Positions 17,182-23,807 of a stretch of DNA of 32,369 bases are shown here, piece by piece; position 1 is the stretch's first letter, and every line of letters begins with the position of its first letter. This stretch comes from Planctomycetota bacterium. GTDB taxonomy: Bacteria; Planctomycetota; UBA1135; UBA2386. The translations under genes were made by a program, and so were the position numbers. Below the pieces are notes generated by a model. The model was not told the DNA's origin. It made no database searches and saw only the letters and a list, made by a program, of their open reading frames with translations. The stretch spans positions 1 to 32,369 of the forward strand of contig NYVR01000132.1 in the NCBI GenBank assembly GCA_002684655.1. The letters are read 5' to 3'.

Positions 17182-18785
17182 TTCGCACCTCCTTGGACCA
17201 ACGCGCTGGTGTCGACGCCGCACAGGGGCAACGCCCAGAACCAAAGCACCGGCAGCAGCACCGCCGCCGACAAGAGGTTCAGACCGATTCCGGCGCGCGC
17301 CATTTGCCCGAAGCTTATCTGACGCGACGCGAACACGATCGTGTTCGGCGGCGTAGAGATCGGCAACATGAAGCTGCAGGACGCGCCGATCACAACTGGC
17401 AACATCAGCACCAACGGCTCTATCCCCGCGGCGATCGCGCCCTCCCGGACGATCGGCAGCGACAACGTCGCGACCGCGGTGTTGCTGGCCACCTCGGACA
17501 AGAAAGAGACCGCGAGGATCAAGCAGAGCATCAGCATCACTGGATGCATCGAACCAATCAGCGGCCGCAGCAGCTCGCCGAACGCCGCAGAGAGCCCCGT
17601 CGGTCCGAAGGCCTGCGCCATCGCGATGCCCCCGCCGAGCAACAGCAGCAAATCGAACGGCATCTGGCGCGCTGTCTCCCAGTCGCAAAGGCGTCGACCG
17701 GGTGCGTCCCCGGACGGGATCAGGAAGGCCAGGATCGCGATCAACACCGCGACGGAGCCATCAGCGAGGAACCTGTCACGCTCTCCTTCAGGGACGAGGT
17801 AGTGCGCCCAACCGTGAAAGACATCGCCGTCGCCCATCGGGAGGTCGCCGCGAGTCATCCAGAGGATCACAGCGCAAACAAACAGCGCCGCTGTTCGTCG
17901 CTCGCCCGAGCACCACGCAGGGAGCGCGCGCGCCTCCTGCAGCAGCTCGTCGCCGCGCACCAGACGTCGCCCGGGCATCGGCAGCGCGAACCGCGCGATG
18001 ACCTGACTCGCACAAAAGGACAGCAACAGCGCGAACGGCGCGAAGGCCAAGATCCACAGCAGGAAGGACACCGGCCGCGCGCCGCGGTCGACAAGCTCCT
18101 CGTAGTTGGTGAAGAACAGCGCGTTCGGGGCTGTGCCGATCGGCGACCCCATACCCCCGATGGTCGCGCCAAAGGCGATCGCGCACATCACGGCAGCGCC
18201 GAAGTTCGCCTGCGCCCGCGGCTCAAGCTCACCCAAAGAGGCCGTACGACGGACGAGCACCGTCCCGATCGGCAGCAGCAGCAAGGCCACCGCGGTGTTG
18301 CTGATCCACATCGACGCGCACGTAGCCGACAGCGCGAATCCCAGCACCAATCGCCGCGGATACGGGCCCAGCCGACCGACGATGCCGAGCGCCATGCGCC
18401 GGTGGAGTCCACACCGCTCGACAGCCTGCGCCAAGACGAACCCACCGCCGAAGAGCCACAGGATCGGGTGACCGTAACCAGCGGTCAGGTCCGCGGTCGA
18501 TCGAACCCCGAGCATCGGGAGCAGCGCGAGCGGCAACAGGGAAGCGGCCGCGATCGGCATCGCGCCCAACAACCATGACGACGTGGTCAACCCGACGACG
18601 AACAGCAGCCGCCGAGCAGCGCGGCCGTTTTCGACGGCGTCCGCGCTCGGCGACATCGGGCTCTCCGGCAACGGCAGGAACTGTCCCAACCACCAGCAGA
18701 GGCCGCCGAGCGCGAGCGCCGCCAGGATGCGCCAGCCGCGGACTTGGTCGGGGGCCGCGGCGCCTTGGTCCTCACGTTTGGTCAC
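17178..18785 (-). CDS. SLC13/DASS-family anion transporter
   Basis: The 535-residue protein has the two inverted halves of divalent-anion:sodium symporters. The two SNT signatures that bind anion and sodium are at 162-164 (MWISNTAVALLLLPIG) and 434-436 (SEVASNTAVATLSLPIV). Each half also has its hairpin-tip motif (SPIGTAPN, ~214-221, and PISTPPNTIVF, ~475-485). Expected substrates are C4-dicarboxylates, citrate, sulfate or similar; the sequence does not choose. The first 20 residues are cytosolic and polar. GTG at 18785 overlaps the cutA stop by four bases, and a GGAGGAG lies about 15 bases before. The downstream gene starts in its own stop codon, so it is coupled on both sides. Confidence 0.93.
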   Translation of the reverse strand: MTKREDQGAAAPDQVRGWRILAALALGGLCWWLGQFLPLPESPMSPSADAVENGRAARRLLFVVGLTTSSWLLGAMPIAAASLLPLALLPMLGVRSTADLTAGYGHPILWLFGGGFVLAQAVERCGLHRRMALGIVGRLGPYPRRLVLGFALSATCASMWISNTAVALLLLPIGTVLVRRTASLGELEPRAQANFGAAVMCAIAFGATIGGMGSPIGTAPNALFFTNYEELVDRGARPVSFLLWILAFAPFALLLSFCASQVIARFALPMPGRRLVRGDELLQEARALPAWCSGERRTAALFVCAVILWMTRGDLPMGDGDVFHGWAHYLVPEGERDRFLADGSVAVLIAILAFLIPSGDAPGRRLCDWETARQMPFDLLLLLGGGIAMAQAFGPTGLSAAFGELLRPLIGSMHPVMLMLCLILAVSFLSEVASNTAVATLSLPIVREGAIAAGIEPLVLMLPVVIGASCSFMLPISTPPNTIVFASRQISFGQMARAGIGLNLLSAAVLLPVLWFWALPLCGVDTSALVQGGAK

Positions 18786-19129
18786 GAGCCGCCAGGCTCC
18801 TCCACCGAGTCGATGACCCAGTTCACATACGCCGGCAACCCGGCTTGAACATCGAGCGCGAGGAACTCTGGCACGTCGTAAGGATGCAGAGCGACGAGGC
18901 GGTCCTCCAAAGCGGCGAGCGCAGACATCTTGGTCTTGATGACGAGCAGCACCTCGTCAGCCTCTTCCACAGCGCCTTCCCAACGGTAGTAGGAGCGAAC
19001 GCCCGGGAGCACGTTGACACAAGCGCACAGGCGCGCCTCGACGAGCCCGCGAGCCAGCGACGCTGCCGCGTCCTGGGGCGCTGTGCAGAGCACCACTGCA
19101 CAGTCACTGTCCGACGCCCCCAAGGTCAC
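18782..19129 (-). CDS. cutA: CutA1-like divalent-cation tolerance protein
   Basis: The 115-residue product matches CutA1: VVLCTAPQDAAASLARGLVE, RLCACVNVLPGVRSYYRW, VEEADEVLLVIKTKMS, LVALHPYDVPEFLALDV and YVNWVIDS. CutA1 forms a very stable trimer with a ferredoxin-like fold. The original link to copper tolerance in E. coli is disputed and its role is unclear. The frame opens with GTG at 19129, overlapping the phosphoesterase stop as GTGA. However, the ribosome binding site GGGAGG touches that GTG, so TTG two codons later (19123-19121), spaced five bases from GGAGG, is a good alternative start. Its stop codon is used by the following transporter's GTG. Confidence 0.93.
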   Translation of the reverse strand: MTLGASDSDCAVVLCTAPQDAAASLARGLVEARLCACVNVLPGVRSYYRWEGAVEEADEVLLVIKTKMSALAALEDRLVALHPYDVPEFLALDVQAGLPAYVNWVIDSVEEPGGS

Positions 19130-19875
19130 CTCCCTCGCGCCAGCCGCTCGGCTAGCGCCGGGTGGAGACCGGCCGACAAGATCTTCGCCTGCGTCCGGCG
19201 GAAGTCGTAGGCGACGCGCTCGACACAGACCCGATTACCGTCCACGATCGCGAAGCACGCCCTCGGATCTCCATCGCGCGGCTGACCGACGCTGCCGACG
19301 TTGAAGATGCACGGGCCGTCGAGCTCAAATTCGCGCTGCTCGTCGGTCGCCTGCATGAAGCGAAAGTCAGGCCCATGCACCCCGGGCCAGTGTGTGTGCC
19401 CGATGAAGCAGGGCTCATCGACATACGAGAAGAGCTGCTGCATCTTCTCCGGCTCCAAGAAGCCGTCGCTTTTCATGACGTATTCCATGATCGGGTCGCG
19501 CGGAGAGCCGTGGTAGAACTTGAACCCGTGGTCCGCCTGCTTCACAGGCAGCTCCTTCAGGAAGTTATAGACGGGCCGGCGGCCTGGCCTCAGCCACGAC
19601 GGCTTGATCTGTCGCCGTGAATACAGGAGCGCGTCCCGCGCGAGCGGATTGAACTCTTCGAGGCTGTTGACGAGGCCCCAGTCGTGGTTGCCCATGATCG
19701 CCCACTTGCAGCGCTGCATCACCAGCGCCGCCACCGGCAGTGGGTCTGCCCCATAGCCGACCAAGTCGCCGAGGCAGACCACCTCCTGTACGCCAAGCTC
19801 GTCGATGCGTGCGAACACCGCCTCGGCAGCTTCAAGGTTGCTGTGCAGGTCAGAGATGATCGCGAAAGTGGCCAA
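19126..19875 (-). CDS. Calcineurin-like metallophosphoesterase
   Basis: The 249-residue cytosolic protein has all metal-binding motifs of the family in order: ISDLHSN (8-14), GDLVGYG (36-42), MGNHDWG, a His in FYHGSPRDP and GHTHWPG. These bind two metal ions and hydrolyse phosphodiester or phosphomonoester bonds. YfcE/MJ0936-type single-domain enzymes are the closest match, but the natural substrate cannot be deduced. The frame starts with TTG at 19875, 20 bases past nrnA, and no ATG exists nearby before the first motif. Its stop overlaps the cutA start. Placement after nrnA suggests that both belong to turnover of nucleotides or small RNAs, which is inference. Confidence 0.9.
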   Translation of the reverse strand: MATFAIISDLHSNLEAAEAVFARIDELGVQEVVCLGDLVGYGADPLPVAALVMQRCKWAIMGNHDWGLVNSLEEFNPLARDALLYSRRQIKPSWLRPGRRPVYNFLKELPVKQADHGFKFYHGSPRDPIMEYVMKSDGFLEPEKMQQLFSYVDEPCFIGHTHWPGVHGPDFRFMQATDEQREFELDGPCIFNVGSVGQPRDGDPRACFAIVDGNRVCVERVAYDFRRTQAKILSAGLHPALAERLARGR

Positions 19876-19895
19876 AGCTCGGGTCCGCTGGTTCC

Positions 19896-20897
19896 CTACG
19901 GTCCTGGTCGATCCTCAGAAGCGGCGGGCCGAGCGCCCAATGCGGTGGCGATCGCTTGCTCCAGCGCGCGCTCGGCCTCTGCGAGGCCCAGGCGCATGGT
20001 CGCGCCAGCGGCCTTCTTGTGACCGCCGCCGCCGAACTGACTGACGATCGACTGAACGTCGACGTCGCCGCGCGCCCGCAGCGAGCACTTGACCGTGCCG
20101 TCGAAGCGCTCCTTCAGCAGCGCAACGACCTCGACGCCCTCGATGCAACGCAGCGGCTCCAGCACTTCATCTGTGTCGAAGTCCGCCTTGAGGCCTCGCT
20201 CTATGAGGGCTTTATCCATCGACACCATCGCGAGTTGTCCTCCGCACAACAATCGATGGCGCGCGAGCGAATCACAGAGCACGCTCGGTGAGTCTGGGTG
20301 ATTGCGCCGGTAGATAGCGTCGTAGATGTCCGAAGGCTGCACCCCGAACGTGAGCATCTCGCCAGCCATCGCGAAGACCTCTCGATCTGCGTTCGAGTAT
20401 CGGAACCAACCGGTGTCCGAGACCAGCGACAAGAAGATGCCTTCGGCAGCGTCACGCGTCAGCGGAAGCTCCAGCTCCCGGAACAAGCGGCGAACGAGCG
20501 CCCCTGTCGACGCGGCCGTCACGTCCACGTAGGAGACGCAACCGTCACCGCTCTCTCCGCCGACGTGGTGGTCGATGACGCCGATCGGCGCGCCGCTGTT
20601 CGCCAGCCGCTTGCCTAGCGCGCCGACGCGCGAAAGCTGGGAGCAATCTAGCAAGATCACCGTGTCGAACTCCGGCAACCCGTCGCCGGCCCGGTAGCTG
20701 GAGAAGTCCGTGTGCTTGGCGAGGAACTCGAAGCGCCGCGACAGCGGGTCGGGATTGACGATGTGCGCGGTCTTGCCGAGCGCGCAGAGCAGCTGCGCCA
20801 GCGCGACCTGCGCGCCCACGCAGTCTCCGTCGGGGTTCTCGTGACCGGTCAGCAGAAAGCTGGAGCCTGCTCGCAGAAGTCCGGAGAACGTCTTCAC
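19896..20897 (-). CDS. nrnA: DHH-family phosphoesterase, NrnA type (nanoRNase/pAp phosphatase)
   Basis: The 333 residues match NrnA in size. The N-terminal DHH domain carries GHENPDGDCVGA (18-29), LLDCSQLSR (82-90), DHH at 109-111 with IDHHVGG, and SDTGWFRYSN (160-169). The C-terminal DHHA1 domain ends with the nucleic-acid-binding QFGGGGHKKAAGA (287-299). NrnA degrades 2-5-base RNA fragments and can dephosphorylate pAp from sulfur assimilation. GTG at 20897 is the start; no Shine-Dalgarno is seen. It heads the run of six minus-strand genes that continues through cutA. A strong hairpin at 21047-21071 separates it from the upstream lipoprotein genes. Confidence 0.93.
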   Translation of the reverse strand: MKTFSGLLRAGSSFLLTGHENPDGDCVGAQVALAQLLCALGKTAHIVNPDPLSRRFEFLAKHTDFSSYRAGDGLPEFDTVILLDCSQLSRVGALGKRLANSGAPIGVIDHHVGGESGDGCVSYVDVTAASTGALVRRLFRELELPLTRDAAEGIFLSLVSDTGWFRYSNADREVFAMAGEMLTFGVQPSDIYDAIYRRNHPDSPSVLCDSLARHRLLCGGQLAMVSMDKALIERGLKADFDTDEVLEPLRCIEGVEVVALLKERFDGTVKCSLRARGDVDVQSIVSQFGGGGHKKAAGATMRLGLAEAERALEQAIATALGARPAASEDRPGP

Positions 20898-21046
20898 GTC
20901 GAAACGACTGTAGGCAGCGCGTTGCCGCGGCTCAACGCATCCTGGCCGACCGCCCGCGGGTTCCTGGAAACGCTCGCTTCGACCGGGGCCGACCGGCTCT
21001 CATGGGCCGCCCCCCGGACGTGTCGTCGCCTGATGCCCTGTGATCG

Positions 21047-21071
21047 CGCCGTCGGCGGCGAGCCGACGGCG
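21047..21071 (-). terminator. Strong hairpin just past the tandem lipoprotein genes
   Basis: A perfect 10-base stem, CGCCGTCGGC (21047-21056) with GCCGACGGCG (21062-21071), closes a 5-base loop. It lies 7 bases past the stop of the second lipoprotein gene on the minus strand. There is no T-run, so it may act as an RNA 3'-end stabiliser or a Rho-aided stop rather than a classic intrinsic terminator. Confidence 0.5.
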
Positions 21072-21078
21072 ACCGGCA

Positions 21079-23790
21079 TCAGGTCCGCGCGTAGACGCGC
21101 AGCTGCTTCACGACCATGTTCGGGAACAGGCCGCGATTGTAGGTAGCGCGGAAGCGGAATCCGGTGATCGAATCGAGCTGGATGCCCGGCCCAGCGCTGC
21201 TGCCGACACCTTCGCGCCAAGGCTTGATGGTGCCCGGGATCGGCGTGGTGCCGGACTGATCGAGCTCGGCGCCTTGGAACTCGATGATCAGCGGCAGCGT
21301 CACGGGGCCGCCGATCTCGTAGGCCTTCTGCGTGCCAGGTTCGCCAGAGTCGGTGTAGGTCACGTCGACGACGCCGTCGCCGTCGGTATCGACGTCGAGC
21401 TCGTAACGCTCCCACGTTGGCGGGAAGACCAAGCCCGTCGAATACCAGAGCGACGCGTCCCCTGACAAGCTGTCGCGGTCCGTCAACGCCCCGCTGTTAG
21501 AGCCTGGCACATACGCCGGCGAAGACACGCCCCCAAAGGCGATGGCACCCTCCGACTCCAGGCGGAAGAACCCGTCAGAGCCATCACCGCCGCTGCCAGT
21601 GACGGCCTGGATCGCGTTGTTGATGAAGCCGACAGTGCTGCCTTCGCCGCCCGACGTGTCCATCGTGCCAGCGAACGAGAGGCTCTTACCGGCCTGCAGG
21701 AGATACGAGCCGCCGGAGCCACCGCCGCCCGGCGACGAAACCCCGTAGTCGAAGGTCGTGCTCGCAGCGAGCGGATTGTCTCCGGAGATGACCACACCCT
21801 CACCGCCCCGCGATGACAACGTCGCCGTCGCGGCGATGGTCATAACGCCGCCGCAGCGGATGGCAGCAGCGCCGCCGCCGCCCGAGCCAGCGTGACCCGC
21901 GATCCATCGTTCGTTCTGGATCGGGCCGCCGTTGACTACAATCAGGCCGTAGCCGTGGCTACCGCCGCCTCCGCCGCCGGAGCCACCGACGATGAAGTGA
22001 TCGAGCGAGGTGTAGCCCGCAGGCGCTCCCGCAGGCGGGAAAGGCAGCAGGCCAAAGGCGACTCCGCCGCTGGCGATCGGGGTTGTCGTGAGCGGCTGCA
22101 GCGGGTTGCTATAGTCCGGAGCGGCTGCTTGCGAGCCGGCAAGCCCGAAGCCTCCGCCCGCGCCGCCGGGGCAGAAGTAGCCGCAGTAGATGCCGTTACC
22201 CGGGCCTACCGTCGGCGGACCAGGCGGCCAAACGCCGGTAGCAGGGGTCTGTAGGCCGCCCTGGCCTCCCGTGCCTGCGACGTTACCCGCATATGCGTGT
22301 CCTGCGCCAACGCCGACGTCACCGCCCGGCTGGCCGTTGTGAACGGCGAGCGCGCCGAGGTTGTTTCCCTCTTGGCCGCCGTCGCCGCCGCGACCGCCGC
22401 CCGGGCCACCCGCCGTGCCAGGCATCGCAGGCGTCACCAAGGTCGCGGTGCGCGCATTGAATAAAGAAGCGCGAAGTCCTGTAGCAGGGCCCGCTGTCTG
22501 GATCGCAAACGGCAGGTCTTCACCGTTGATGTCGATGTTGCCCGCAATGTCCACGTCGCCGCGGACGCGGATGACAGGCGGTATCGACCCGGTGAATCGG
22601 ATCGTCGTGCCCTCAGGCACGACGAAGTCCGTGAAGAAGAACTGGCCGTCCGTGACGGTGTATTCCAGGCCGGTCAAGGACGACGACTGCGGAATCACGA
22701 ACTGGTCCGTGTTCCACTCGAACGTGTTGCCGCCAATTGGCACGCCGAGCTGCGGGTCAAACGAGCCGTGGCGGCCGTCGCCGCCGATCACGCCCGGCCG
22801 CGCACCGTTGCTCCAAACGCCGCCAGAAACTAGCGGCTCTTGCTGGGCGGCGTCTTGGAAGTTCTCGGTGATCTCGATCGGCGTCGAGGCACCCTCCTGC
22901 GTGAGGATGACGAACTTGGCGGGCACAGCGGAGCGGCCAGAGAGGTCGCGGAGATCCGCCGTCACGCGCACCGTTAGGCACGACTTGCCGGGCAACTGGA
23001 CGCTGGGCGTGAACGTGACCACCGTGACCTCTTGCTGACCGACGAGCTCGGTCGAGAGCTGCGGCAGCCCGGAGAGGGCCGTACCTTCGGCCTCCGAGTC
23101 ACACAAGCCGCTCGGGAGCTGGCCGCGCAGAACAACGCGGATCGGCGAAGCCTGCCCAAGCGGCACCTGGAGCGGCGTCGTGTCAATCAGCTCCGAGAAA
23201 CGCAGCACGATCGTTGGGTTGACCGGCGCGTTGAAGAGGTTGGTGGGCGCGACCAGCTCCACCGAAGGCGGCTGCTGGTCCTCATCGAGGATGCCCCTAG
23301 AGGCGACGACTTGGCCAGAGATCTCCTGAGAGAGACCATCACCCGCGAGATTCTTGACGCTCTGGGCGATCGCCCCGCCGCCAGCCAATGTGATGATGTA
23401 GCTCTCGTTGCGCTGGAAGCCGAACGAGCTAACGCCGTTGGTCGTTGTCACGCGCGGGATGAACACCACCTCGGCGCCGCTGACGCTGAAATCGCCAGCA
23501 GGTGCGACGCCGGTGGCGGTCCGGATCGAGATGCTCGAGCCGTTGACCGTCTGCGGGTCCACCTCGTCAGAGAAACGGAAGCGGATCCGCTGGTTCTCGG
23601 CGATCTCGGTGATCGAGAACCCGGTCCCAGTGCAACCGAGGTCACACTCGCTGACGCAGAAAGCCTGCCCGCCAGGGCAAGGGATCCGCAGCGATGAAGA
23701 AGCGTCGCCACCGCCGCCGCAGCCGGAGAGCGCCAGCACGGCGATGAAGAACAGGAGAGGGAGGGCGTTGCGCATGATGAGTGAAGGCAT
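21079..23790 (-). CDS. Glycine-rich surface lipoprotein A, Ig-like domains (function unknown)
   Basis: The 903-residue protein starts at ATG 23790, or at 23775 if MRNALPLL is the real start. A signal with lipobox LALSGC is followed by Gly repeats. A Cys motif follows (CVSECDLGC, part of C-x6-C-x3-C-x3-C near residues 38-54). Residues ~55-160 form a Big_5/SbsA-like Ig module (IAENQRIRFRFSDEVDPQTV) and ~170-300 a second one (LFNAPVNPTIVLRFSELID). Next is a conserved segment containing GGDGRHGSF. Residues ~450-740 are Gly-rich, with repeated units of a Gly run, a hydrophobic strand and GGxG. A beta-rich C-terminal domain (~760-903) carries an Asp-rich DVDTDGDGVVD that could bind calcium. It is 17 bases after its paralog. 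The role is unknown, probably envelope or surface. Confidence 0.82.
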   Translation of the reverse strand: MPSLIMRNALPLLFFIAVLALSGCGGGGDASSSLRIPCPGGQAFCVSECDLGCTGTGFSITEIAENQRIRFRFSDEVDPQTVNGSSISIRTATGVAPAGDFSVSGAEVVFIPRVTTTNGVSSFGFQRNESYIITLAGGGAIAQSVKNLAGDGLSQEISGQVVASRGILDEDQQPPSVELVAPTNLFNAPVNPTIVLRFSELIDTTPLQVPLGQASPIRVVLRGQLPSGLCDSEAEGTALSGLPQLSTELVGQQEVTVVTFTPSVQLPGKSCLTVRVTADLRDLSGRSAVPAKFVILTQEGASTPIEITENFQDAAQQEPLVSGGVWSNGARPGVIGGDGRHGSFDPQLGVPIGGNTFEWNTDQFVIPQSSSLTGLEYTVTDGQFFFTDFVVPEGTTIRFTGSIPPVIRVRGDVDIAGNIDINGEDLPFAIQTAGPATGLRASLFNARTATLVTPAMPGTAGGPGGGRGGDGGQEGNNLGALAVHNGQPGGDVGVGAGHAYAGNVAGTGGQGGLQTPATGVWPPGPPTVGPGNGIYCGYFCPGGAGGGFGLAGSQAAAPDYSNPLQPLTTTPIASGGVAFGLLPFPPAGAPAGYTSLDHFIVGGSGGGGGGSHGYGLIVVNGGPIQNERWIAGHAGSGGGGAAAIRCGGVMTIAATATLSSRGGEGVVISGDNPLAASTTFDYGVSSPGGGGSGGSYLLQAGKSLSFAGTMDTSGGEGSTVGFINNAIQAVTGSGGDGSDGFFRLESEGAIAFGGVSSPAYVPGSNSGALTDRDSLSGDASLWYSTGLVFPPTWERYELDVDTDGDGVVDVTYTDSGEPGTQKAYEIGGPVTLPLIIEFQGAELDQSGTTPIPGTIKPWREGVGSSAGPGIQLDSITGFRFRATYNRGLFPNMVVKQLRVYART

Positions 23791-23807
23791 CAGTCGTTGC
23801 GTGGCGA

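Noticed and set aside
15391-17688. Longer 765-residue version of the GT39-like protein
   Set aside because: The first 169 codons run through the transporter gene; the GTG at 17181 with AAGGAGG is the natural start.
17193-18578. Plus-strand open frame of 461 codons opposite the DASS-type transporter
   Set aside because: The product is rich in Arg, Gln and His without structure, and the opposite strand encodes a clear transporter with both SNT motifs.
21960-22410. Glycine-coding stretches as possible DNA tandem repeats or CRISPR-like array
   Set aside because: Repetition is at the amino-acid level with varied codons and no fixed unit or spacer length.
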